Below the pieces are notes generated by a model, which was given only the letters and a program-made list of their open reading frames with translations, made no database searches and was not told the DNA's origin. The translations under genes were made by a program, and so were the position numbers. A stretch of DNA of 64,000 nucleotides from Phoronis australis. Lineage: Eukaryota > Phoronida > Phoronidae. The stretch is from NCBI GenBank assembly GCA_002633005.1, contig NMRA01000016.1, positions 223,396 through 287,395 on the forward strand. The letters are read 5' to 3'. Shown piece by piece: positions 26,501-36,700 of the stretch. The stretch's first letter is position 1; every line of letters starts with the position of its first letter.

Positions 26501-29500
26501 ACTGCAATATCCAATTTGTGAGATTAGAAGTACGAGTTTTTAAGTCGATTCCTACCTTTATATTTCGAGATTGACGCCAATGATGTATTAGCAGGTGACA
26601 GAATGAGGATTGGTTGAATTCGTCAAAATGGGGCTTAGTATCCTTTTAACAAGAACTTGTCTTGCTGCTTAAGATATTTAGGGAACCCAAGAAATAATAG
26701 AATAATCACTGTTACAATCATATACTTGGTGTAACATGAATTTGTCTCATTTTATGTCCGATATTTACACTTGTACATTCATATACATGATGTCTTTTTA
26801 GATATTTAGGGAACCAAAGAAATCAAGTCAAGTTGATAAGATTCTTCTAGATTACGCCAGAGAAATTCAAGTAAGTTTATTGTGTGTGATGTTTTCATAA
26901 ACCTTGGCAATGTTAAGGGCCATCCAAACCTATTTAGTATTGTACATCACAAGATCAGAGTGGAATCCATTATCCTTAATGTATACTGGTAATATATCGA
27001 CTGCAACCATTTTCTGAACAAAGAATGATTAATAAAGCATCAACATATACCAAAACTTACCGAGGAATATCTTGTAATTCTAAGTGTCCAAAAAGGTAAA
27101 TTTCTGCCTGAAATTAATGTTTTCTGTAACAGTTGTTATTTGTACAATCTTGTTTTTATTGGTTCTTTCAGAGGCCGGATAGCTCTGGTGCCTTACTGCT
27201 GTGTGTTGTTGGTGGAAAAATGAGTGAAGGGATCAACTTTTCGGATGATTTAGGACGGTCGGTTGATACCAACATACATGGCTTATGGTTATAGCTAACT
27301 TCATTAAATGTTCCTGATAATTCTTTTTCATTCTTGGTCTCATTATGATGGGAAAATTTGGGTCATTTTGTGTGAATACTTTTGGTTTGCGCTATAGCTG
27401 GCGGTCATTAAGTATGAATTTGAAAACTTATTAACTGAATGTTATTTGCAGCGGTTTGCTCGTAGAAATAAAAGCAGCGTCGTGTTTGCAATAATGCACC
27501 TACAACTATCTTAGCGATGACTTGGTACACAAACTTTAATTATACAAGCACCTATGTTATAATTGCAGTTTAGATTGTGACTTAGAAGGAAATGTCCTTT
27601 CAAATGTTCTTTATTGATCTTTGGTAAGCCTCGAATGTGAAATTGTTGAAATTATGCAAAGTTTTTGTATACTTTATTTGTTCAATTTTTTGTTACAGTT
27701 GTGTTGTCATGATTGGCCTACCTTATCCAAACATCCACTCTCCAGAACTGAAGGAGAAAATGGACTATCTCAATAAAAATGTGGTACGATGACTCTTAAA
27801 CAAACTTTATATTGCTACGTATATTTCGTTATTATTTAAATATCGAAACAGGGCGTCTTAAAGATATTAAAAAGATATCCCAAAATGTGAATTACCAGGA
27901 TGTGATTTTAATGGGAGTTGAGGTTTGTCCTATTCCAGGAATTCCGAAGTTTGTTATGCAATGTAAAAAAGTTTAGAAAAAATTCCACAGTTGACTCTCA
28001 TTGTAGGAACCAAAAAGTTTTTTTTGAGTTTTGACCCCTACAAAAAATAGTTATCTCCTGTGCAGGTATGCAATTGTTTTCAACAAAGTTTAACGGGTCA
28101 TGGTGGAGTATGATATTAAGAACTGTTTCTATATTTTATGTTGTGGATTTAGCGTTCGATTTGAATGTAAAATGTAGCAGATGAATAAGGGCTTATGATT
28201 CAGCTGTGCAGAGTTTGACAAATCATTTGCCATCTCGACTGAAATCAACTGTGGCATTTTTCCTAACCGCTGTGACATGTGAAAGAAGCTTCGGGTTTCC
28301 TGGAATACAAGTAACACCAATTGTTCCGGGTAAAATCATTTTCAGGTATTCATATTATTCCGAGTATTTTCTTAACATTCTTGGGAAACCGTCTGTTTGC
28401 ACGTGTGCTTTAGTCTGTGTGATAGCTCGATCTTAACCCCAGTGATACTGTAACTAAACTGGACTGCGCTTCCATGCAAATCCTTACATTGCAGTGTTTT
28501 GTAAAATGTCTTATTGAAACATGGTGAAATCAATGGGATTACCTGCCGACTTGCTAACCGCCTTTTCCTTCCCACTATGTGGCTATTTTGTTATTTTCTC
28601 ATTGTCATGATATTGTTTGCAGGCCCGAGGCCCTGATGGTAAATTACCTGGTCAAGTGTATTATGAGAACATTTGTATGAAGTCCGTCAACCAGTCAATA
28701 GGTGAGTGTAGTCAAGTCTTGCTATGTGCTGATTTAGAAACTGTAAATCAACTAGTCAATAGGTGAGTTTAGTCAAGCTTTGCTATGTGCTGATTTTGGA
28801 ACTGTAGGTTTACCAGTCAATAGGTGAGTGTAGTCAAACTTTGCTATGTGCTGATTTAGAAACTGTAAATCAACTAGTCAATAGGTGAGTTTAGTCAAGC
28901 TTTGCTATGTGCTGATTTTGGAACTGTAGGTTTACCAGTCAATAGGTGAGTGTAGTCAAACTTTGCTATGTGCTGATTTAGAAACTGTAAGTTTACCAAT
29001 TCAATTTAAGCTTTTGAAGATTGACAGGGGTTTCAAAGCATGTGTAGTTATCGGTTAATATGTGGCTTAAAGCTCAGTTTGGTATCCTTCTAAAAGATGA
29101 TGAAACAGCTCTATGTAACTTTGGAATACATGCTATTGTTCTCGTAGTTTTGTCACCTTAGCAATGTACTTCATGCAGAAAGGTCTCGATTTTCCTTATT
29201 ATGGTGCGCATCATTTGATTGATTACTGGTGTGTAATCTACTAGATATTGGCTTAGACTTGTGACCTTTCCAGGCCGTGCTATTCGTCATCGTGGTGACT
29301 ATGCTTGTATACTTCTGCTGGACTATCGTTACTTGAGAGCCAGCACTGTTGCCCAGTTACCTGGCTGGATATCTAAACACTTACGCAAGGTGGACCAGTT
29401 TGGTGGCGCCATATCGGCAATAAGACAGGTAGGTATTTGGCATGACACACTGCCTTTAGTGCTTGGGTACTCGCTCCTTGATGTGATTCGTTTTAACCGA

Positions 29501-30402
29501 AAATTTTCCATTTCATTTCATTAACAGTTGCTAGAACATTTCGGGAATTGCATTCAATGATGCACGCATGCTGTCCGTTTGTGAGATGGCGCCATTTTGC
29601 TAAAGGTTTTCTTGAATAAGCAGATGCAGTTACTGCAAAATGGCCGCCACTGAAAGTGATGGAGCAACTAATCAGTAGGAAATCAACTCCCGCAATCCTC
29701 TCTTTTATTGAATAAGCCAAGATATCATGTCACTATTAGACACTTTCTGTGAATTGTTTTAAATCAAATTTCCACACGTATCGTATCTGATGTCACGATC
29801 ACATGGTACAGGTACGACTTGGGAACTGATTTGCGTACGTTAAATATGTAACAGCCTGATACACAAGCCTAATTCTCGTATCTGATTTTTGCCTTTCTTC
29901 AAAGATATTTGAGGGAAAATTTTAGAAGCAGAATATCGTTGGAGTATGTAGAACAGGCGTATGTGTGATTATTTGAACTATGAGGTGATGTTTTGAAATG
30001 TCACTTGTTCGAACTGTCTTGATTTCGGTGATTTCTTTGCACTGCGCTGCATTAACATTCACTGAAACTGAGATACATTGTATTTATTATCTCTTATGTA
30101 CGATCTCACATTACTTTTCATGATACATAACATAGCACTGAAAGTATTGTATATCCCAAATGACTTCGCTCAGTGAGCATGCCCCAAACTTGTTCCATAT
30201 GTGAGAGACTAGACAATGCCATTCACATCAAGGTTACTTATACATTCTCACTCGGTAATCCTGACTGCGTTCAATCTCAATTTTCTTCTGGTTACGGTTA
30301 ACCACTTCCTTTCTGGCGTAACTTTCCAAGTGCCTGATGCGAAATCAGCTGTTTTATTTTAGACAACTTTCGTTCCAGTTCTTCAATGCCAAAAAGAGAT
30401 AA
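5499..30402 (+). CDS. DDX11: ATP-dependent DNA helicase DDX11 (ChlR1), 22 exons, complete
   Basis: Superfamily 2 Fe-S helicase of the XPD/FANCJ/RTEL1 group; in animals it unwinds forked DNA and G-quadruplexes in the nucleus and supports sister-chromatid cohesion. Exons: 5499-5580, 5913-6145, 6722-6955, 10417-10557, 12230-12337, 13847-13934, 17559-17650, 18593-18688, 19593-19745, 20689-20860, 21960-22066, 22527-22794, 23354-23466, 24021-24093, 24960-25063, 25644-25793, 26802-26870, 27172-27257, 27699-27783, 28623-28701, 29274-29428, 30379-30402. Every junction is GT-AG and phases agree, giving 903 aa, close to the shorter human isoform. Landmarks: Walker A SPTGTGKS (68-75), four Fe-S cysteines (269, 287, 310, 345), DEAH (388-391), [10 protein letters not shown] (motif V, about 777-785) and QSIGRAIRH (motif VI, 842-850). 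The start is the ATG before [11 protein letters not shown]; the first 27 residues are lineage-specific. Introns carry many repeats and one nested gene. No disabling change is visible. Confidence 0.97.
5587..5650 (+). repeat. GT-rich microsatellite at DDX11 intron 1 start
   Basis: Imperfect GTGTGTGCATGGGGGTGTGG-type tract beginning a few bases after the exon 1 donor. It is likely an ordinary expanded dinucleotide tract. Confidence 0.8.
5913..6145 (+). CDS. DDX11: DDX11 exon 2: Q motif region and Walker A
   Basis: Encodes the Q-like region and ATP-binding loop ([20 protein letters not shown]). The end CTCAG|GTAGAG is followed at once by a run of ten G residues and a purine-rich tract. The Walker A lysine and serine are present, so nucleotide binding should be intact. 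Confidence 0.95.
7545..7640 (+). mobile_element. Possible tRNA-derived SINE fragment
   Basis: GTGTGGCTCAGTGGTTTGAG resembles a tRNA A box. About 45 bp later GGATCATGTCC resembles a degenerate B box. Spacing fits a tRNA-derived pol III promoter as in many SINEs. No full tRNA cloverleaf is present. It lies in DDX11 intron 3. Confidence 0.5.
7855..9160 (+). mobile_element. Non-autonomous element with TGCGCCCAC ends and internal repeats
   Basis: The left end ATGCGCCCACATATTTATAT and right end GGTGGGCGCATTTCAACGC form short terminal inverted repeats (TGCGCCCAC/GTGGGCGCA). Inside, a block starting CCCCCTAGTGGCAATTTT (about 8020) recurs at about 8459 and 8915, so there is a tandem unit of roughly 440-455 bp. 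Within each unit CTAGTGGC recurs about every 145 bp (as GGCAATT, GGCCATT, GGCAGTT). There is no transposase frame. Related copies are at about 24560-24815, 34990-35190 (minus) and 59865-61075. Confidence 0.8.
10150..10407 (+). mobile_element. CAGTGCAA-type MITE, copy A, abutting DDX11 exon 4
   Basis: Member of a dispersed about 240-260 bp repeat with shared CAGACAAAATAC near the left, TCCTCTTCATTTTCGGTC in the middle, and GTGGGAATTCTGGGTCATTT and GTGCACTGTA at the right end. The left end is decayed. It ends at about 10407, and DDX11 exon 4 starts at 10417. Confidence 0.75.
10900..11300. repeat. Diverged dispersed repeat, copy b
   Basis: Shares GGTCTCGTGACCATG, GTGGAACATTGT and CAAATATGGACATTTTT with blocks near 4515-4690 and 36965-37340 (the last has GTCACGAGACCACATCTTT at its start). 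Boundaries are unclear. It lies in DDX11 intron 4. Confidence 0.45.
11991..12053 (+). repeat. Short GTCGAGGG-type tandem repeat
   Basis: About four imperfect units of roughly 15-20 bp built from GGTCGAGGGGGTCGT. A small minisatellite in DDX11 intron 4. Confidence 0.85.
13847..18688 (+). CDS. DDX11: DDX11 exons 6-8: Fe-S cluster domain
   Basis: Exons 13847-13934, 17559-17650 and 18593-18688 together carry the four cysteines of the Fe-S domain: NMCVND, NDRCLEM, GACPYYK and KACPYYS. Spacing between the last two cysteines matches the human protein when exon 8 starts at 18593. An in-frame alternative acceptor 51 nt upstream (exon start 18542) would insert 17 residues in the same domain. Intron 6 between the first two of these exons contains the nested minus-strand collagen-like gene. 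Confidence 0.93.
14524..15741 (-). CDS. Type II membrane protein with short collagen stretch and C4-like C-terminal domain (nested gene)
   Basis: Uninterrupted 405-codon minus-strand frame inside DDX11 intron 6. Order of parts: cytoplasmic segment (1-45), one membrane helix (about 46-70, [18 protein letters not shown]), polar helical region likely to coil (about 71-115), furin-type site RVKR (147-150), eight Gly-X-Y triplets (165-188, [20 protein letters not shown]), then a cysteine-rich domain (221-405) starting [11 protein letters not shown]. That domain resembles the 'short-chain collagen C4-like' proteins of sponges, cnidarians and lancelets. It has ten cysteines, two as CVVC motifs (312-315, 400-403). 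NKT (133) and NGT (216) are candidate N-glycosylation sites outside the membrane. The product is probably a trimeric cell-surface or shed matrix/recognition protein; function unknown. The intronless form suggests a retrocopy or a truly single-exon gene. I chose the first ATG that keeps a cytoplasmic tail; extra 5' exons cannot be excluded. Confidence 0.85.
   Translation of the reverse strand: MEYASKVQTPSDKTFKCVQWKYSELEMGASQKYQEGQSSRGCNGSRVLLVVSLLVVLVVSVASAAMVIHLLNEVRLLRQEVIDMKAETHRVRHREHILHKEVKDHGRQIKATHHWMRAQKAPSYTVEVGDGSNKTTYRKSGDQTVARVKRTAGANEVQLTSCLQGLPGRDGKDGRDGRDGPQGPPGYDGITGEELRDILQHFKSQTGTVKTTENNNGTGGSVYVRWGRTTCPSTAKIVYEGIAAGSHYSHSGGGANKLCLPQNPQWGTYEDGLKKSTVMAYIFGAEYQTYDTKIFSNANTKGSSLHDQDVPCVVCHAPRASLVMIPARKECPASWTMEYNGYLTAERFNHQRSSFDCMDGAPEVAPSGTSDDNGALFYIVEAQCGSLPCPNYVQGRELTCVVCTK
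19593..19745 (+). CDS. DDX11: DDX11 exon 9: DEAH box (motif II)
   Basis: Encodes [11 protein letters not shown] and [14 protein letters not shown], with D388 and E389 forming the Mg-ATP hydrolysis motif. It ends GCCGAG|GTGAGG. A copy of this exon end and donor lies 79 bp downstream in the intron. Confidence 0.96.
19729..19842 (+). repeat. Junction duplication, DDX11 exon 9 donor (2 copies, 79 bp)
   Basis: The exon end and donor CCGAG|GTGAGGGGGCACTGC (GT at 19746) is repeated as GCTGAG|GTGAGGGGGTGCTG (GT at 19825). The second copy is intronic and is a potential decoy 5' splice site. Confidence 0.75.
21711..21943 (+). mobile_element. CAGTGCAA-type MITE, copy B, abutting DDX11 exon 11
   Basis: Best preserved copy. 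The left end CAGTGCAAGACAATCGGACA and right end GACTTGCACTGTA form an inverted repeat (CAGTGCAAG/CTTGCACTG). Internal landmarks are GACAAAATACCG, TTCTCCTTCATTCTCG and GATGGGAATTTTGGGTCA. The CAGTG-type end next to a TA hints at a mariner/Tc-like origin, but this is uncertain. DDX11 exon 11 starts 16 bp beyond it. Confidence 0.85.
24206..24462 (-). mobile_element. CAGTGCAA-type MITE, copy C (inverted)
   Basis: Reverse-orientation copy: TACAGTACAAACCAAAAGTA at the left and TTTTGTCTGATTACTTTTTA at the right. Between them are GAATTCTCCATCATGG and CTCCCCTGATGACCGAAATT. It lies in DDX11 intron 14. Confidence 0.8.
24560..24815 (+). mobile_element. Fragment of the TGCGCCCAC element (right part)
   Basis: Contains TCACGAAATTTGGCGCATAA, GCCCCCTAGTGGCCTTTATT and the end-like CATTTCAATGCTTTGTGTTG. 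The last matches the right end of the 7855-9160 element (CATTTCAACGCTTCGCGTTG). Truncated and diverged, in DDX11 intron 14. Confidence 0.65.
25355..25660 (+). repeat. Junction duplication, DDX11 exon 16 acceptor (2-3 copies)
   Basis: TCATCACCTATGC (25359), TCATCACCTAGGC (25472) and TCATCGCCTAGGC (25579) mark units about 107-113 bp apart. The last unit ends in the true acceptor TTCGTTTTAG|CTAGATGAGC (exon start 25644). The middle one ends ATTCATTTTAG|CCTAAGTAGC (25541), 103 bp upstream. The first copy is more decayed. Confidence 0.7.
26660..26825 (+). repeat. Junction duplication, DDX11 exon 17 acceptor (2 copies, 128 bp)
   Basis: AAG|ATATTTAGGGAACCCAAG at 26674 matches the true acceptor and exon start TAG|ATATTTAGGGAACCAAAG at 26802. 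The upstream copy stops in frame soon afterwards (AAATAATAG), so it reads as a dead partial exon. Confidence 0.8.
27172..27783 (+). CDS. DDX11: DDX11 exons 18-19: helicase motif V
   Basis: Exons 27172-27257 and 27699-27783 are joined through a split Arg codon (CG|T). They encode [20 protein letters not shown] and VMIGLPYPN, the second RecA-like domain. The intron holds a partial copy of the CAGTGCAA-type repeat. Confidence 0.95.
27290..27408 (+). mobile_element. CAGTGCAA-type MITE, copy D (right half)
   Basis: Only the right part is recognisable: TCCTGATAATTCTTTTTCAT, ATGATGGGAAAATTTGGGTC and TTTTGGTTTGCGCTATAG. It lies in DDX11 intron 18, starting about 30 bp after the exon 18 donor. Confidence 0.7.
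28623..30402 (+). CDS. DDX11: DDX11 exons 20-22: motif VI and C-terminus
   Basis: Exons 28623-28701 and 29274-29428 join to give NQSIGRAIRH (arginine finger, motif VI) and LLLDYRY. A last 24-nt exon (30379-30402, after TTTCGTTCCAG) gives FFNAKKR and TAA; it is in phase and placed like the short human tail, but so short that it is less certain than the others. I saw no clear AATAAA soon after the stop. Confidence 0.85.
28694..28998 (+). repeat. Minisatellite of five 61-bp units spanning the DDX11 exon 20 donor
   Basis: Units start at 28694, 28755, 28816, 28877 and 28938, each exactly 61 bp. Each begins GTCAATAG|GTGAGT, the exon 20 end and its 5' splice site; only the first is the true junction (28701/28702). 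Units 2 and 4 (with GTGAGTTTAG) alternate with 1, 3 and 5 (GTGAGTGTAG), so a 122-bp dimer was itself duplicated. The near-identity of units points to recent expansion. Confidence 0.97.
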
Positions 30403-33400
30403 CTTAGCAACATGTTGAAGATGACTGCTTTACTGTGATGGAAGCCTGCAAGACTGATACTGTGTCTGTGTGAGTTCCGTCCTGTCTCATTGTAAGCATA
30501 GATTACGGCAATGAACAATAGGATCTCAGATTACTCGTTTCATGGTGCCTTATCAAGACAGTGATGTATCAGTTGTTTGAGACTGTAAGCTCTATTCGAT
30601 AATGCATCAACTGCTGTTTCTTGTTTTGCTACACTTCAAAAAGAAGCCAATCACCCGTCTAATTATCTGCCATTGAAACCATTTTTCATTACTGTAAGTT
30701 CTGTGGCAGTAATAGACTCGTAATTAAAATTATTAAGCTACAGTTGAATCGAGTGGTTAAATCGCATTCGTATAAACCGGGTTTGTAACACACTTGCCTA
30801 TAACATTCTTGTGCGGATTTGATGGGCTCAGCAATATATCCTTTCAAGACAATTTGCGACTGCAGAAATTACACAAATTTTTATATCTACATCTTAAGTT
30901 GTTTGCTCTACTCAGTGGTTCATAGGAAACACGTGATAGTTCATGTATATCCACTTGCCTTGTCAATTTGATTCACAAACTATAACTTTCCAAACCATTA
31001 ATAGATCGCTCACAGCCGTCGCCTGAGTCGCGGTAATTTTTGTTTTCACCCTTAATGTGTCAATTGACTTGTGCCCTGCATCCCTTGAGCTACCAGTTGT
31101 TGAGTATTGAATTTCTGATGCCAGCATAGATTATACTACATTGGCTACCAACTCTGTATATTTTCAATGTTCGAAATCTGTGATCTTACACATAAGCGAT
31201 GATGTCGTTATTTACTAGCGACACCTGGCAGATATAGCATGCTTTACTTCTGGCAAGTACGTCGTCTGCTATACTGGACATTAAAATAGATGCAAGAATT
31301 TCCCCGTCACAGTACATTAAGCGGAAGCTGAGTTTGCTATGTTTAAGGGGTGGCGCCTCGTGTAGGATGTTTCGCAAGAAAATGTCGAGTTGCAAATCTG
31401 TTGTCTGTTATCTATGATGCCAACTACTTTTTGCGACCATTTGGAATAGTGAACTTTCAAGGCATGGCGCATATGAGTGTAAGTGCATTGTAAAGTAGAA
31501 CTGTGTAGAGGAACTTGTGTATGCCTATTTGTTGCTTAGTTCATATGGATGTTTTCATGGCCCATGAGACGTGTGAATGGTGAGGACATAATTATGTCTC
31601 ACAACCACGACTGTACTGCATACCAACTTGGTTGCAGTGAATTTCTGTTGTGAACGCTCTGGAAATTACCCGGTATTCTCGTTTTTTGTAGCAGAGTTTG
31701 TGATTTTGATTTGTAGTGCTGTTACGCCGAAAATAACTACAGTACAGGACAAGATTAATCGGACAAAATACCGCTTCCCTTTGTGACAGATAATTATGTT
31801 TAGAGCAGAAGAGTAGCGATGTTTATTGTCATTACAGAATGGCTTAGCCACGTTTCTAGCTTTCCTGTCAATTCCTCTTTACTCTCAGTCAAGAGGGAAA
31901 TCTACTCTGATGCCTTCAACTTCCATAGTCATGATGGGAATTCAGAGTCATTTTGTATGAATGCTTTTGGTGTGTAAAAGCGATGTGTCATAGGGCAAGT
32001 TTCATGGTGCTCTTGAGAAGTTTCACCGAAAATATGAATAAAGTATTGCGGTCATTTATTGAAGCATTTTGTGTAATCAATTGTTTATCTGTTGCTTGAG
32101 CAATTGTTGCAGAAATATAATTTGGAACACTTAATAACTGTGTTGTGCAATGAAATCATATGCATCACACGAGACCCAGTAAATACCACCATACCCTGGC
32201 AACATATCACAAGATCTGGACGAAAGAAATACACTTTTCATTTCTCAAGGTCGGTCAGGAGTGCCCAAATTTTCAAAATATTGTCCGATGGTAAACAACG
32301 TGAACATAGTTAAGTAACTATGATTATAGTTATTTAGTGTTACATGTGTCGTGGAAAGAAAATACGTCTGCCATATTGTGTCCTTAACTGCAATTGTCGC
32401 TGTATATTGAAAAAGTGGAACAAACTATTAGAAACAAATTTCATGTTCGTGTGTGTGGCTGAAGGCCATCTGAACACCACAGCCCTGTAAACTCTGTTGA
32501 CTAAAATAAAAAAAATGCCTACACACACATGGCCTGCTCACCTGAAAAACGGTTTGAACTCTGGTGCCAGAGCCGAGTTTACGGCCCGAGCCATGTTTGC
32601 AAGTTCATACAGCAACCGTCTTTTATATTGGAGGGGTTCAACAGGACAACCAAAATCAGAAGACGAGCAAAATTTACAGAAATAACGCTCACTTTTTAAA
32701 TATTATCCGCTGGTCGGGATGATCGAGTCCATTAATTGTGCTTTTGAGCTACATTTTGCGACTAGGCACCAGTCAAGGTACTTGGGTAGCCAGAGGATGG
32801 GTCAAATGGGTAGTCGGCAAATAGTATATCTCAAAGCTAAGAAGACCAGATGAATGGAAATCTTGTGCAGTATTCTGTGACAGTGTATCACCTTTGAGGC
32901 AGAATTACAAAGAAAATGCACAAGCCACATTACGATATTTATATTTAATACATTCACATCAGATTCCAACATGAACCATCTCTAGTATAGTTAGGCTAAC
33001 ACCGTGACATTCCTGTGTACTTCAGAGCCCTGAACTCATTTTGCGTGTACAATCAGTTGTAAATAAGTCTCTAAACAGTATATACAACAATTATTCGACT
33101 GGGAGCAAAAGAAGAAAAGGTTATCCGGTACCTCATAAATAAATGAAAACATTAGTAAGCAAACTCATTGGCGAACATCACGAAATCTTTAGCAATGTGC
33201 ATTTCGATGCATAACCGACTTCAGCGCCCACTCAGTCAACCACAGCACAGAATAGAATACATTACAAAGCGCGCCTCCCCCCACCAGCCCAAGTCTAACG
33301 CACTGGGACACAAGCACTTTTACAGCAGAACAGAAAGGAATGTAACACAATCTTTCGGCGGCAACACACTAAACAATTTCACAGTCTACAGAGGTCAGCA

Positions 33401-33734
33401 TTCTTCCAGGTGGACACACTACTATTGTCTATTATAATTAACATAACTATACAATAAATTTACAAGGGTGATAGCATACTAAACGATACAACAACTCTAC
33501 GTGGTACCTTTCAATCTCACAACTATACTCTAAATGTGATACCGATATCACGACCACCGACCATGTTTAATGGAGATTATCAAAAAGTCTTGTTGATTCA
33601 CGATTCATCTGTTAGTGACAGAGAGAGTCACGGTTTGAAGAGGGGGACACCACACTGGAATGTCTGCCCGGGTGAGTCTCAGTGAGGAGTCCAAGTGCGT
33701 TTCATACCTGTCGCAGTTCACATGAATTAGTAGT
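30403..33734. other. Intergenic region between convergent DDX11 and ATP6V0C
   Basis: No coding exon recognised. It should contain both 3' UTRs. An ATTAAA on the minus strand at 33566-33571, about 165 nt past the ATP6V0C stop, and another at 32944-32949 are weak candidate polyadenylation signals. MITE copy E lies at 31738-31977. Confidence 0.5.
31738..31977 (+). mobile_element. CAGTGCAA-type MITE, copy E
   Basis: Starts TACAGTACAGGACAAGATTA, then ATCGGACAAAATACCGCTT, CTGTCAATTCCTCTTTACTC and CATGATGGGAATTCAGAGTC, and ends near TGCTTTTGGTGTGTAA. The right terminus is decayed. Confidence 0.8.
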
Positions 33735-36700
33735 CTACTTCGTGGCCAGAATTAAAGCCACGATGAATCCATATAGACCTAAGACTTCAGCGAAAATAAG
33801 GATGAGGATCATGCCGACGTATAACCTCGGTTGTTGAGCTGTTCCGCGCACTCCGGCATCACCGACAATACCGATGGCATACCCTGCCGCCAGACCACTG
33901 AGACCCACACTAAGGCCGGCACCAAGATGATAAAAACTCCTGAAATGGAAGATTTAGTACAATTACAACAATACAACCAACTGTGTAGCGTGTGACCAGT
34001 GCAAAGGGGTATCACCTCGGAAACATTGTTCACACGGGTGTAGAGAACAAAACACTGTTCACACGGGTGTAGAGAACAAAACACTGTTCACACGGGTGTA
34101 CAGAACAAAACACTGTTCATATGACTGTAGAGAACAAAACACTGTTCATATGACTGTAGAGAACAAAACACTGTTCATATGACTGTAGAGAACAAAACAC
34201 TGTTCACACGGCTGTAGAGAATAAAACACTGTTCACATGGTTGTAGATAACAAAACACTGTTCACATAGCTGTAGAGAACAAAACACTGTTCACACAGCT
34301 GTAGAGAACAAAACCAATGACAGTGAAATCTCGACAATACGTGGAATTCAAATATGTAGCAGTAAATTAACGACTTATAAGCTCAAATTACATTAAACAA
34401 ACTAGGCAAACACGATAACGTTAGAGGATCAAGAAAAATAAAAACGGTCAACTCGGACAATGTAGTTGCTGAAGACTTATGGGTAAGTCCCGAAACACCA
34501 ACTAGTATACAACTCCTACCAGCATTTACTCATGTCACTTCTGTTACGATGACTCTTGTTTCTCTCTGAGCTTACAAGGATTCACCCGTGAAAAACAAAG
34601 TGATTCCAAACTTCAACAGTAATTTGCCACTTCTTCCTAAACTTGCCCAGCAGTGACAGATTTACGGCAGTGGGTGCTGGGATGCTAACGAAAATGACCC
34701 TATAAATATATGTGGGCGTACACAGAAAAACACAAAACAGTCAGAAATTGATGAAAAAATGGTAAATTAAATCTTGTTGGCGATCAAGTGGTTCACCTGT
34801 AAATCAGCATCATCTGCAGTCTTCTCATCAGTTCCTTCGTGCACTTTGGTGGATATAGAGGCAGGTGACAAATAGAGACTCAAAAATTTTTTGAATGCCT
34901 ACTAGGTGCTGCAGAATACATCAAATCTATCCAAAAATGGGACAGCGATGTTGTCTCTTGGATAGAAACCAATTTACCAAGTTCCTGCAAATCCGAAGGT
35001 AAACGTAAAAAAAAATACTATAACTGCCACTGGGAAGCGCAGCGGTAGTCGGATTGGTCCAAAATCCGTCGTCAACTTCATCGGAGCACACCTGCCAAAT
35101 CTCATTAGAATCCTGCAGCGGACGCCGGATACCCACACAGAGGTGACGGCAATGCGCACCCACATAAGAATACGTGGGTGCATGGTAGGTTGTTGGCTGC
35201 ACACGTGCTGGAATACTCACTGTGCTAAAGTGTAGGTGTCTGTAATGCCCTGTGCTATGACTGCACCGACCACAAGTCCATAAATACCAAGGATACCCGC
35301 CATGACTACTGGCAACACAGACTTCATGATCAGCTCAGGCCTCATCACGGCCATGGCTGCGATGCCCGTGCCCGACTTCGCTGTCCCATAGGCGGCGCCC
35401 AGCGCTGTAATGGAAAACACAACACGTGCAGTCGAACAAAAATGTACCAGTCCTAAAAAATTGGAGCGAACAACGAACAGCACAACTCGCAAAAGTCTGA
35501 CATGCATAAGGTCCATGGTAAGGTTGTTCTAGTTTGGGCACTTCAGTCGGATTTCGCCTTACCGCGATCCAAACAACGCAAGATTTACTGTGTGTACAAT
35601 GATTTGTAAATATTTCGAATATAGAAATTTGCTTCCCATGGAGTCATTGTGAAATCAGACAAGCTCAATTAATCTCAAGTGTATTATGAGGTTTATTGTT
35701 GACTTTTCATTCCACATTTTCTCCGTCACTTTAAGTTCATATGAGCATGAGTCACAACCGACAGTTCAACCAGGTATATTGCCGAATCATTCTGAAGTAT
35801 TTATTTTACAAGTGCTTTCAGTTGCACAATTAACAGACATAAAAATTTACAAATAAATAACGGCAGCTATCAACCTGCATTCCATCCAAGAAACAAAATT
35901 TTGCTTTAGACACAGCAGGTGCACCTTTGACATTGTTTGCAACTTGTTCCTTATTTAGACGAGAAATAGTTTATGGGCTTGACAATAAGCGGTGGCTGAT
36001 TACATTTCCCTAATGACCATGCTCAGTGTATTAAATGACACGCCGTGAAAAGCCAATTTGTACAGCCTATTCTCAAGCAAAAATAAACTGTCAGTTCTTT
36101 AAGAGCCCTGAAACCCCTCCAAATTCAACAATAGACTTCCAAGTAGTAGGGCCAGATATAAGTGACCTCTGGAGGACGGGGAGAAAGTTTCACCTTGTCT
36201 AAAACACATCGCTTCTCATGACATACACTGTATGAGCCTTTTGACAAAGTCTAACACGTTTCCCCTATGCAACCACTTGTGAAAAGTGCCCCAAGGTACA
36301 GCCAGGTGGCGTTCAGGGTCACCAGCCCCCATGTGTTAGCAGGCATTGCTCCTTGAAAGTCTCTCATTTGTCTAACCAACAATTTGCGACCAATTTCTTA
36401 ACAGGAATGGCCTAAATCAGAAGTTGCCTTTTGAGATGAAAAGCAGATTTATAGCCATTTCCAACATTTGAAAAACAAAATGATGCCCTGAAATCCATGT
36501 CCACTCTCACAAGTTTGGAACCATAATGGAAACTTCTTAAAAAACCGTGCTAAACCCATGAGAGATACTACCGTAATGCTTTCATGGAGTAGGACTGCCG
36601 CAATTAGCAGAAATGCATTCATCAACTCAAGAGTGTACGATAGAAGAGTCGAATGTGCGAACAAGGGTATGGAGAGACGTTGAGAAGGATCTCCTAATCT

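Noticed and set aside
34024-34318. CRISPR-like regular array
   Set aside because: Repeats are directly adjacent with no unique spacers, inside an intron of an animal gene; it is a minisatellite.
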